In this document: positions 56,956 to 64,000 of the stretch, in pieces
Position numbering within the stretch: position 1 is the first letter of the stretch
Layout of the letters: each line of letters begins with the position of its first letter
DNA from: Qipengyuania sphaerica
GTDB lineage: Bacteria; Pseudomonadota; Alphaproteobacteria; Sphingomonadales; Sphingomonadaceae
DNA: 64,000 bases
Assembly: GCF_019711595.1 (NCBI RefSeq)
Contig: NZ_JAIGNR010000001.1
Span: 1-64,000, forward strand
Direction of reading: 5' to 3'
The notes under the pieces: model-generated
The model's database searches: none
Told to the model about the DNA's origin: nothing
What the model saw: only the letters and a program-made list of their open reading frames with translations
Program-made: the position numbers and the translations under genes

Positions 56956-57903
56956 GTGCTTGTCATGACCACGCCTCCCGCTATCCGCATCGACAATCTC
57001 GTCAAACGCTATGCTCCCAGCGGGCCGGGCGACGAGGGCAAGCTGGCGTTGAAGGGAGTGAGTTTCGACGTGCCGCAGGGCGGGGTGTTCGGACTGCTCG
57101 GTCCCAATGGCGCGGGCAAGTCGACGATCATCAACATCCTTGCAGGACTCGTACGCAAGACCTCGGGCCATGCCGAGATCTGGGGCTTCGACATCGACGA
57201 GAACCCGCGCAACGCCAAGCGTTCGATCGGGATCGTGCCGCAGGAAATCGTCTTCGATCCTTTCTTCACGCCTTTCGAGGTGCTGGAAAACCAGGGCGGC
57301 TTCTACGGCATCTCCAAGAAGGACCGCCGCAGCGAGGACCTGCTCGCCGCTGTGCACCTGTCGGACAAGCGCAACGCCTATGCGCGCACGCTGTCGGGCG
57401 GGATGAAGCGGCGGCTGCTGATTGCCAAGGCCATGGTGCATTCACCGCCGATCCTCGTGCTCGACGAACCGACGGCCGGGGTGGACGTGGAACTGCGCCG
57501 CCAGCTGTGGGAGCTGGTGCAGGAGCTGAATGCGGAAGGGGTGACGGTGGTGCTCACCACCCATTACCTCGAAGAGGCCGAGCAGCTGTGCGACCGGATT
57601 GCGATTATCAATCACGGCGAGCTCATCGCCAACAAGCCCACGCGCGAACTGGTCGGCATGGCGCGCGAAAAGATCGTTTCGATCAGCGTCGACAAGGACC
57701 TCGGCGGCCCGATCATGGAAGAGGCCTTCCTCAAGGCCGAGGCCGTCGATCCGCGCAGGCTCAACATCACCTATGATCGCGACAAGGCGAGCGCGGGACA
57801 GGTCCTCGCGCTGGTGCAGAGCCACGGCTACGGGATCGAGGATGTCACCACCCGCGAAGCCGATCTGGAAGATGTGTTCGTTCAGTTGACGGGCGCGGGC
57901 TGA
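56956..57903 (+). CDS. ABC transporter ATP-binding protein (YadG-like), orphan
   Basis: This 315-residue ATPase has Walker A GPNGAGKST (about 55), signature LSGGMKRR (about 145), Walker B ILVLDEPTAGVDVE and H-loop VLTTHYLEEAEQ. The layout, including a C-terminal extension with VTTREADLEDVF, fits ABC-2 type exporter ATPases like YadG. No permease gene follows: the next gene is on the other strand. GTG or ATG alternatives exist near the start (ATG 56956 preferred). The partner permease is probably encoded elsewhere. Confidence 0.9.
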   Translation: MLVMTTPPAIRIDNLVKRYAPSGPGDEGKLALKGVSFDVPQGGVFGLLGPNGAGKSTIINILAGLVRKTSGHAEIWGFDIDENPRNAKRSIGIVPQEIVFDPFFTPFEVLENQGGFYGISKKDRRSEDLLAAVHLSDKRNAYARTLSGGMKRRLLIAKAMVHSPPILVLDEPTAGVDVELRRQLWELVQELNAEGVTVVLTTHYLEEAEQLCDRIAIINHGELIANKPTRELVGMAREKIVSISVDKDLGGPIMEEAFLKAEAVDPRRLNITYDRDKASAGQVLALVQSHGYGIEDVTTREADLEDVFVQLTGAG

Positions 57904-57925
57904 GCCGCGCCCCTGGCGTCAGGCT

Positions 57926-58114
57926 CTAGCCGAAGGAACGCGGGCCGAGACCGGCATCCTTGATCTGGAGAACCTGCCACACATGCGGTTCGATCTCTTC
58001 CATCGGCGTCTTGCAGTTGCGGCACTTGCAAACGTGCGAACCACCGGCCTTGCGCATATTCGCACGATCGACCGAGTGGCGCCCGAAAGCGCAGGCGAGC
58101 AGACCCATTTTCAT
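57926..58114 (-). CDS. Small Cys-rich protein (zinc-ribbon-like)
   Basis: This is a 62-residue protein. ATG 58114 with GGAGG ten bases upstream is preferred to a start at 58174. It has MKMGLLACAFGRHSVD and a CKCRNCKT motif (C-x-C-x2-C) that could bind a metal, followed by EIEPHVWQVLQIKDAG. No family beyond a possible DUF1660-like zinc ribbon can be named. It lies between the ABC ATPase and nadB. Confidence 0.68.
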   Translation of the reverse strand: MKMGLLACAFGRHSVDRANMRKAGGSHVCKCRNCKTPMEEIEPHVWQVLQIKDAGLGPRSFG

Positions 58115-58248
58115 TTTTTGCGACCCTCCAAGATCCCATGCGCCCCCGCATTTGTCCCTGTCGATTCGGGGCATATCCGGCGTTTGTCATATTTTAACCA
58201 TGGTTTCGGCGAGTCGTTCTGTGCTTGCCGCGTAACGTTTGCGCGGCC

Positions 58249-59847
58249 ATGACGCAGCCCATGACAGCTATGACCCACGATGTCCTCGTCATCGGTTCCG
58301 GCGCGGCCGGACTGACTGCCGCGCTGGCGCTGGCCGAAACCAAGAGAGTGTTGGTGTTGGCCAAGGGAAAGCTGACCAGTGGATCGACAGCCTGGGCGCA
58401 GGGGGGGATCGCTGCAGTGCTCGACGCTGGCGACACCTTCGAGAATCACATCCGCGACACGATGGTTGCCGGCGCCGGCCTCAACGATCTCGCAACGGTC
58501 GAGTTCGTGATCGAACGCGCGCCCGCTGCGATCGACCGCTTGTGCGAACTGGGCGTACCTTTCAACCGCGACAAGGACGACCTCCACCTCACCCGCGAGG
58601 GCGGTCACTCTCATCGCCGGATCGTGCATGTCGACGATGCGACCGGCTGGGCGGTACAGGCGGCGCTCCTCAAGGCGGCCGAGGAAAACCCGAACATCAC
58701 CCTGCTTCCGCACCAGAGTTGCGTCGATCTCATCACCGGTCGCAACCAGCAGGACTATTCGGGATCGGGCCGCGTGTGGGGCGCCTATGCGCTCGACGAG
58801 GAGAGCGGGGAGGTGGTCTCCCACGTCGCGCGCGCCACCGTGCTGGCGGCAGGCGGGGCGGGCCGCGTCTATCTCTTCTCCACCGCGCCGCGCGGCGCGA
58901 CCGGTGACGGGATCGCCATGGCATGGCGGGCGGGCGCGCGCGTCTCCAACATGGAGATGATGCAGTTCCACCCGACCTGCCTCTACAATCTCGAGGTCAA
59001 GAACTTCCTCATTACCGAAGCGGTGCGCGGCGAGGGCGGACGGCTGTTCAATCCCGTCACCGGCGAACGATACATGGAGAAATACGACGCCGAGCGCATG
59101 GAGCTGGCCCCGCGCGACATCGTGGCGCGCGCCAATGACGACCAGATCAAGCGCTATGGCCTCGACTACGTCCATTTGGACATCAGCCACCAGCCGCCCG
59201 AATTCGTAACGGAGCATTTCCCGACCATTCACGAGAAGCTGATGGGCCTGGGTATCGACATGACCAAGGGGCCGATCCCGGTCGTGCCTGCGCAGCACTA
59301 TACCTGCGGCGGGGTGAAAATCTCGCTCGATGCCAAGACCGACCTGCCGGGCCTCTGGGCGGCAGGCGAATGCACCGAGAGCGGGCTGCACGGCGCGAAC
59401 CGCCTCGCGTCGAACTCGCTGCTCGAATGCTTCGTTTTCGGGGAAGCGGCGGCCAAGGACATTCTCCAATGCTGGGACGATCTCGACGATCCGCCCGCCA
59501 TCCTGCCTTGGGACGAAAGCCGCGTGACCGATTCCGACGAAGAGGTGGTCATCAAGCAGAACTGGACCGAAATTCGCCGCTTCATGTGGAACTATGTCGG
59601 TATCGTGCGCACCACCAAGCGGCTGGAACGCGCCGCCCACCGTATCCGCATGCTGAGGGACGAGGTGGAGGACTATTACGGCCATTTCCGTGTCACCACC
59701 GACCTTATCGAACTGCGCAATTTGCTCGAATGCGCGGACCTGATCGTGAAAAGCGCGCTCAAGCGGCACGAAAGCCGCGGCCTGCACTTCATCCTCGACT
59801 ATCCCGAAACTGACAGCGTTGCGCGCGACACAGTGCTTGTCCCTTAG
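58249..59847 (+). CDS. nadB: L-aspartate oxidase
   Basis: This protein of about 532 residues catalyses the first step of NAD biosynthesis (L-aspartate to iminoaspartate, FAD-dependent). It has the FAD motif VLVIGSGAAGLTAALALAE, STAWAQGGIAAVL, TREGGHSHRRIVH, the flavin-domain end segment GLWAAGECTESGLHGANRLASNSLLE and the C-terminal helical domain with RTTKRLERAAHRI. Start ATG 58249 (MTQPMTAM). No nadA or nadC nearby; length fits NadB. Close to succinate dehydrogenase flavoproteins but the arrangement fits NadB better. Confidence 0.95.
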   Translation: MTQPMTAMTHDVLVIGSGAAGLTAALALAETKRVLVLAKGKLTSGSTAWAQGGIAAVLDAGDTFENHIRDTMVAGAGLNDLATVEFVIERAPAAIDRLCELGVPFNRDKDDLHLTREGGHSHRRIVHVDDATGWAVQAALLKAAEENPNITLLPHQSCVDLITGRNQQDYSGSGRVWGAYALDEESGEVVSHVARATVLAAGGAGRVYLFSTAPRGATGDGIAMAWRAGARVSNMEMMQFHPTCLYNLEVKNFLITEAVRGEGGRLFNPVTGERYMEKYDAERMELAPRDIVARANDDQIKRYGLDYVHLDISHQPPEFVTEHFPTIHEKLMGLGIDMTKGPIPVVPAQHYTCGGVKISLDAKTDLPGLWAAGECTESGLHGANRLASNSLLECFVFGEAAAKDILQCWDDLDDPPAILPWDESRVTDSDEEVVIKQNWTEIRRFMWNYVGIVRTTKRLERAAHRIRMLRDEVEDYYGHFRVTTDLIELRNLLECADLIVKSALKRHESRGLHFILDYPETDSVARDTVLVP

Positions 59848-59919
59848 GCGCATCCGCTGGCTTTTGTCGGAATATTAGGCTTTGTGCATCTAAGGGGGTC
59901 GCCGAAGGAATAATCCCGA

Positions 59920-60759
59920 ATGCGATTTTACAAGGCCACGTCTTTCCTGTTCCCGCGCCACTACCCGGCGCGCATGTTCGCGCTGTGCTTCGGCGCGGTG
60001 CACATTCCGCTCCTCACATTCCTCGTGTTCGAGGCAATCCGGGGCCAGTGGCATTGGGGCATTTTCTTCGCCCTGCTGGTCGCCACGGTGGTCGGAAGCG
60101 TGGCTGCGATTGCGGGTATCTGGGGGCTGCTGGCCCCGATGGAGCAGGCCACGCGCTCGCTGCGCGCGCTGCGCGACGGCGACCTTTCGCAGCCGATCCC
60201 GGTAGGTGGACCCGACATGGCGGGGCAACTTCTCGAGTCCGTCGCCCACGCCGCCCGGTCGACTGCCGAGCGCATGGAAGACCTCAAGGGTCTGGCCACC
60301 ACCGATCTCCTCACCGGCCTCGCCAACCGGCGCGGGTTCCTCGAAGCGCTGGGCAAGCGCAGCACCCCGGCCGGGACGCTGGCCGTCCTCGATGGAAACA
60401 ATTTCAAGCGCGTGAACGACGTCCATGGCCATCTCGAAGGAGACCGCGTGCTGCGTTCCATGGCCGAGCGCATTGCCGAAAGCATTAAGGGCGACGACCT
60501 TGCCGCACGCTGGGGCGGAGACGAGTTCGTGATCTTCCTTGCCGATTGCGATCCGGTCGAAGCCAATTTCCGGCTTGAGAAACTGCGCCAGTCGATGCGC
60601 CGGAGACCGCTATCGAAGATTGACGGCATGCCGGTCAGTTTCGCATTCGGGATCACCGAGCTGGACGCTGACGATGTCGCCGACCTGGAAGCGGCAATCG
60701 AGCGCGCCGACCGCGCTCTCTACAGGGACAAGCAGGGCAGGGAACTCGCCGACGCGTGA
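59920..60759 (+). CDS. Membrane diguanylate cyclase (GGDEF) without canonical I-site
   Basis: This is a 279-residue protein. Two membrane helices (about 18-38 and 48-72) are followed by a HAMP-like linker (TRSLRALRDGDLSQPIPVGG), then a GGDEF domain: TTDLLTGLANRRGF (about 127), NFKRVNDVHGHLEGD and the active GGDEF at 199-203. The I-site RxxD five residues before it reads KGDD (190-193), so feedback inhibition may be weak or absent. It makes c-di-GMP from GTP. Two PilZ proteins are encoded within 1.2 kb downstream, likely effectors. Confidence 0.92.
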   Translation: MRFYKATSFLFPRHYPARMFALCFGAVHIPLLTFLVFEAIRGQWHWGIFFALLVATVVGSVAAIAGIWGLLAPMEQATRSLRALRDGDLSQPIPVGGPDMAGQLLESVAHAARSTAERMEDLKGLATTDLLTGLANRRGFLEALGKRSTPAGTLAVLDGNNFKRVNDVHGHLEGDRVLRSMAERIAESIKGDDLAARWGGDEFVIFLADCDPVEANFRLEKLRQSMRRRPLSKIDGMPVSFAFGITELDADDVADLEAAIERADRALYRDKQGRELADA

Positions 60760-60767
60760 GACCTCGC

Positions 60768-61142
60768 TCAGGCGGGCGCTATGCCAAGGCTGTCGAGACG
60801 GTCGAGCGTTGGCAGCTTCCGGCCGAAGGAATCATTCGGGGCATCGTTGACGTAAGCGCCGCCCGATCCCAGCGTGAAATAGCGCACGGCTGCCATGTTG
60901 ATATCCTGCGCGAATTCCACGCCCACCGCGCCATCCACGGCCCAGCGCACGATGCCTGCCGTCTCGATGCCTGCAAGGAGGGTGAGATCGACCTGCGCAC
61001 CCTCTTGCCACTCGCCGGAAACACCGGTGAGCTTGCAGCCACGGATGGACATGTCGCATAGCTCGCTGCGCATTTCGGCGCCGCCGATGCGGCACAGAAC
61101 CGTACCCCCCACGTCCAGTCTCTCGCTTGCCCTTTGGTCCAC
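60768..61142 (-). CDS. PilZ domain protein
   Basis: This 124-residue protein has the c-di-GMP-binding pattern: RxxxR in QRASERLDV (about 3-8), and D-x-S-x2-G in CDMSIRGCKL. This matches PilZ, followed by a C-terminal helical tail. The alternate frame (60779-61144) is a shadow. It is convergent with the GGDEF gene, nine bases away, so the pair plausibly works together. Target unknown. Confidence 0.85.
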   Translation of the reverse strand: MDQRASERLDVGGTVLCRIGGAEMRSELCDMSIRGCKLTGVSGEWQEGAQVDLTLLAGIETAGIVRWAVDGAVGVEFAQDINMAAVRYFTLGSGGAYVNDAPNDSFGRKLPTLDRLDSLGIAPA

Positions 61143-61265
61143 ATCAGGCCTCCGTCGCCATCGCTCGAAAGCTCTATAGCCGCAGCGAGTTAATATTTTC
61201 GCGGCGCAAGGAAAGAGGCGCGAAGATTATGAATAAATGCAAGTATTTCTGCATCTGTAACAAAT

Positions 61266-61502
61266 TTACAGAAATGCTCGCCCGATAAATATCAGGGCCA
61301 TTGCCCCGAGGATACTCGACAAACACCCCGCGCGATTTATTCCGGGCCTGCCGCGATGGACCAGCAATCCCGCCAGTAGTGAACCTGCGATGCCGAGCAG
61401 GATCGTCATCGGCCAGCTCATCGCCACTTCACCGGGATAGAACCAGCGCGCGAGCGCGCCGACCAGCAGTCCGGACAGTATGGCACCGACAATGTTCAGC
61501 AT
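61266..61502 (-). CDS. GlsB/YeaQ/YmgE family stress membrane protein
   Basis: This 78-residue protein has three hydrophobic segments and the family pattern: N-terminal IVGAILSGLLVGALARWFYPG, MTILLGIAGSLLAGLL and a C-terminal helix with SSILGAMALIFIG. Transglycosylase-associated proteins of this type respond to envelope or osmotic stress; the biochemical role is unclear. A small inverted repeat at its stop (61251-61270) may be a weak terminator. Confidence 0.88.
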   Translation of the reverse strand: MLNIVGAILSGLLVGALARWFYPGEVAMSWPMTILLGIAGSLLAGLLVHRGRPGINRAGCLSSILGAMALIFIGRAFL

Positions 61503-61566
61503 GATATAGCTCCCTTTACGCGCGGCGCGCGCGAAGGGGAAACGGGCGCCTGCCGTTTAGGTGCCC

Positions 61567-61896
61567 TTAATAGCGGCCCCCGGCCTGGCCGTTTGCAGCG
61601 CGGAGCGACCAGTCGTCGAGGGCGAAATCGCGCACGAGGCTGGAAGGTATGGGAAGGTGGAAGGAAATGCCGATGGCATCGCCCAGTTGCCAGGCCACCC
61701 GCCCGCTGACGACATAGCCCGCCATGAGCCGCACTTCGCAGCGCTCGCCGACCTCGACGTCGAGCGCGGGGCTTTCGAGCATGCAGCCCAATTGCGACAG
61801 GTTGCGCATGGTGCCGAAGCGCAGCGCGCCGCGCAGCTCGAAGCGGATGCTTTCGCGCGTTTCGCTACGATGTCCGAGCCTACGGTCTTCTAGCAC
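61567..61896 (-). CDS. PilZ domain protein
   Basis: This 109-residue protein has RxxxR (HRSETRESIRF, about 9-17) and the N-x-S-x2-G version of the second motif (RNLSQLGCML). The beta-barrel core ends near GISFHLP. It is a likely c-di-GMP receptor. It is downstream of the first PilZ gene and on the same strand but separated by GlsB. Start ATG 61896. Confidence 0.83.
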   Translation of the reverse strand: MLEDRRLGHRSETRESIRFELRGALRFGTMRNLSQLGCMLESPALDVEVGERCEVRLMAGYVVSGRVAWQLGDAIGISFHLPIPSSLVRDFALDDWSLRAANGQAGGRY

Positions 61897-62079
61897 TGCA
61901 ACCCTTACCTCCCTTAAAGGCAGATATAGTGGTGAAGAGTGTATGAATTGTAGATGAGCGACAATCGATTGTGGATATTTACTTGGTGTTTACTATCTTT
62001 TGATGCGGGCCTTCCTTGTAGTGGACAAACCTGTCCCGATCAGGCCACAACGCAAAGGCACCGGGAACAGGAGATGTGC

Positions 62080-62991
62080 ATGCCCAAGGCGATGGCGAAC
62101 GGGATCGAGCTTCATTACGAGGAACATGGCGATCGGTCCGATCCGGCAATGCTGCTGATTATGGGCTTTGGCGCGCAGCTGACCCTGTGGCCTGACGAAT
62201 TGGTCGAAGAGCTCGCCGGGCACGGTTTCCGCGTCATCCGCTACGACAATCGCGACATCGGTCTCAGCCACAAGTTCGATGGGGTGAAGGCGCCGGGCCT
62301 CATCAAGATGACGCTGATGTCGAAGGTCGGCCTTACGCCCAGGGTGCCCTATACGCTGGCCGACATGGCCGCTGACGGTGTCGGCCTGCTCGACGCGCTC
62401 GATATCGACAAGGCGCATATCGTCGGGGCGAGCATGGGAGGGATGATCGCGCAGCATGTCGCAGCCAAATATCCCGAGCGCTGCCTCAGCTTCACGCAGA
62501 TTTTCTCGACCACCGGGAATCCCAAGCTGCCGCCGGCAAGGAAGGAAGCCTTGAAGGCGCTCGTCACGCGGCCTTCCAGCGACGAGGAAGAAGTGCTGGT
62601 CGAACACGGAATCATGCTGGCGCGCACGATCGGATCGCCCGCCTATCCGTCTCCCGAGGATCGTCTGCGAGAAAGGACGCGGACGAGCGTGAGGCGCAGC
62701 TTCTATCCGCAGGGACCCACCCGCCATCTTTCGGCGATTGTCGCCGACGGCGATCGCAGTGCCATGCTGCGCAAGATCGCCGTGCCGACGCTGGTCCTGC
62801 ATGGCGAAGACGATCCGCTCGTCCCTTGCGAGGGCGGGCGAGATACGGCTGCCTGCATTCCCGATGCGCAGCTCAAGACCATTCCCGGATGGGGGCACGA
62901 TCTCCCGCTCGAACTGGTCGGCGATATCGCAGGGGCCATTTCAGGGCATGCAAACGTCTCGACAGAGCGTGCAACGCATGCGGCAGAATGA
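62080..62991 (+). CDS. Alpha/beta-hydrolase
   Basis: This protein of about 303 residues has an alpha/beta-hydrolase core: LLIMGFGAQLTLWP (oxyanion region, about 25), RVIRYDNRDIGLSHKF, nucleophile loop VGASMGGMIAQHVA (about 117), acid in LHGEDDPLVP and a histidine in GWGHDLPLEL. ATG 62080 has AGGAG six bases upstream (62069-62073); longer frames upstream lack support. It resembles TAP/haloperoxidase-like hydrolases; substrate unknown. Confidence 0.87.
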   Translation: MPKAMANGIELHYEEHGDRSDPAMLLIMGFGAQLTLWPDELVEELAGHGFRVIRYDNRDIGLSHKFDGVKAPGLIKMTLMSKVGLTPRVPYTLADMAADGVGLLDALDIDKAHIVGASMGGMIAQHVAAKYPERCLSFTQIFSTTGNPKLPPARKEALKALVTRPSSDEEEVLVEHGIMLARTIGSPAYPSPEDRLRERTRTSVRRSFYPQGPTRHLSAIVADGDRSAMLRKIAVPTLVLHGEDDPLVPCEGGRDTAACIPDAQLKTIPGWGHDLPLELVGDIAGAISGHANVSTERATHAAE

Positions 62992-63346
62992 TTGGCGCCA
63001 ATCGCAGCCTTCATGACCGAATTATAACAGGCGAGTGAGTCGCAATCGCGAGGCTTGGGAGATGATTTCGTGACGGCGAACGAAGTTGCGTCCCACGAAA
63101 TAAATCTGTCCGGGACTTAATATTAGTGTTCAAACTTGTAAGATCGTGACAGGTTTTGGTGCATCATTTGACATAATCGTGCGAAGGGTGCATTTACGGC
63201 AACGGCTCTCGGATGGTCCCGCAGATATCGGTGAGCCAGATCGACCAATGACCGTCTGCGCTTCTAAAATACAATAACGGCTGTCGCACATACGGCGTTA
63301 CCCTCTGCGGCCGATCATCGCTTTTTATCGAAAAAGGATGATCACC
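62992..63346. other. Intergenic stretch before TonB-C-like gene
   Basis: About 355 bases without a convincing gene. Parts near 63110-63180 are AT-rich for this window. The last 20 bases contain AAAGGA, the ribosome site of the next gene. No terminator, repeat or known motif was found otherwise. Confidence 0.55.
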
Positions 63347-63853
63347 ATGAATAAAATTGTTGCCCTCACTATCGCTACCGCTCTCTCTGCCACCGTGCTG
63401 GCCGGACCGGTATTCTCCCAAAACATCGTCGTTACGCCGGCGACCTCGCACGAAGCTTTCGTGACGAAGGTCTCGGACGACCTGAACCGGCAGCTCAATC
63501 GCCGGGGAGGCATCGATCGCAACGTCAACGGTGACGGAATCGCCATCGTGCGTTTCGAACGCGATGCCAGCGGGGATCCGGCAAATGTGCGGATGATGCG
63601 CAAATCGGGCCGGACCAGCCTTGATCGCATCGCGCTCAAGTCGGTCAGGCGCCTGAGTTCGCTCGATGTCGTGCCCTCCGGTGTAACGGCCGAGCAAACC
63701 TACCAGGCCAACATCATCTTTGCCACGAGCCACGCCAGCAAGGATGACCTCGAAAGACAGCTGGCAAGGGAAGAAGCGGCACGTATCGCATCGAGCCCGG
63801 CGGAACGCCACGTGTTCGCTTTTGGAAGTGCGCCTTCCCGTCCGACCTCCTGA
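63347..63853 (+). CDS. Secreted TonB-C-like protein
   Basis: This is a protein of about 168 residues. ATG 63347 with AGGA nine bases upstream is preferred to 63338. A signal peptide ends near VFSQ-N. The middle (about 25-135) resembles a TonB C-terminal domain with VRFERDASGDPANVRMMRKSG and a helix SLDRIALKSVRRLSS, but the usual N-terminal membrane helix and proline-rich spacer are missing, so it is probably a soluble periplasmic relative. The tail is helical and charged. It is followed by an intrinsic terminator. Role unknown. Confidence 0.75.
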   Translation: MNKIVALTIATALSATVLAGPVFSQNIVVTPATSHEAFVTKVSDDLNRQLNRRGGIDRNVNGDGIAIVRFERDASGDPANVRMMRKSGRTSLDRIALKSVRRLSSLDVVPSGVTAEQTYQANIIFATSHASKDDLERQLAREEAARIASSPAERHVFAFGSAPSRPTS

Positions 63854-63890
63854 GCGCACCTCCCCCTTCCCGGCCCTCTGACCGGGAACG

Positions 63891-63944
63891 CCCCCGGCTT
63901 CGCCAACCGTTCTGCGGGAATGGTGCGAGGCCGGGGGTTTGTCT
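63891..63944 (+). terminator. Intrinsic terminator after TonB-C-like gene
   Basis: CCCCCGGC (63891-63898) pairs with GCCGGGGG (63930-63937) around a 31-base loop; TTTGTCTT follows. The long loop is unusual but the stem is strong. Confidence 0.65.
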
Positions 63945-64000
63945 TGCATGCTATGCGGGGCGCGATTCGGCGCGCGGCGGACGCTCTCGGAACGGCTGCG

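Noticed and set aside
58111..59853. 580-residue open frame antisense to nadB
   Set aside because: Mirror-frame shadow of a strongly supported gene.
61954..62079. Upstream extension of the alpha/beta-hydrolase
   Set aside because: AGGAG at 62069-62073 supports ATG 62080, and the extension shows no conserved residues.

Overview
The window reads as chromosomal DNA of an alphaproteobacterium of the order Sphingomonadales, most likely Erythrobacteraceae (Erythrobacter/Qipengyuania/Altererythrobacter type). This is inferred from the GC-rich coding style, the PEPxxW-type PEP-CTERM tails with a stand-alone exosortase and EpsI, the TonB-dependent receptor beside a TPR-sulfotransferase, and the types of gyrB, guaA, nadB and tldD present. 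No rRNA, tRNA, prophage, insertion sequence or CRISPR array was found.

Region 1 (1-27.6 kb) is an envelope and exopolysaccharide (EPS) region. It opens with a truncated RTX calcium-binding protein, a metallophosphatase, a PEP-CTERM protein and a DUF1996 lipoprotein. A nearly complete Wzx/Wzy-type EPS locus follows: flippase, polymerase/ligase, acyltransferase, a WecB/TagA/CpsF transferase, four other glycosyltransferases, an FkbM methyltransferase, a UDP-glucuronate decarboxylase, a TPR protein, and a compact minus-strand export operon (Wza-like protein, outer-membrane barrel, Wzz-like co-polymerase, BY-kinase). Embedded in it is a protein-sorting module (exosortase, EpsI, EpsD-family PPIase and a small membrane protein that may be an XrtV accessory factor). 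Two PEP-CTERM substrates lie at the two ends of the locus. No initiating phosphoglycosyltransferase was seen, so that step is probably encoded elsewhere. Both PEP-CTERM genes, and two other genes of the locus, carry TTAA-N7-TTAA(C)-like elements upstream, which suggests shared CtrA-type control.

Region 2 (27.6-42.2 kb) is transport and envelope physiology: an MscS channel, a serine hydrolase, two small secreted proteins, an outer-membrane barrel, a winged-helix-like regulator, a BCCT transporter, a large TonB-dependent receptor followed by a TPR-sulfotransferase, a CsaA-like tRNA-binding protein and an MFS transporter. Intergenic gaps near 27.3, 33.4 and 42.4 kb contain related degenerate repeat sequences.

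Region 3 (42.5-64 kb) is mostly housekeeping: gyrB, sdaA, an acyl-CoA synthetase-like enzyme, guaA, an endonuclease III-like glycosylase, a LysE exporter with a divergent Lrp/AsnC regulator, DUF924, tldD, a zf-CHCC protein, an ABC ATPase without an adjacent permease, and nadB. A small c-di-GMP neighbourhood (one membrane GGDEF protein and two PilZ proteins), an alpha/beta hydrolase and a secreted TonB-C-like protein close the window.

The most interesting signals are the exosortase/EPS locus with its putative CtrA boxes, a structured intergenic segment with tandem terminators that may encode a small RNA (22.87-23.02 kb), a homopolymer tract at the UXS start codon, and several unexplained intergenic repeat or palindrome elements.
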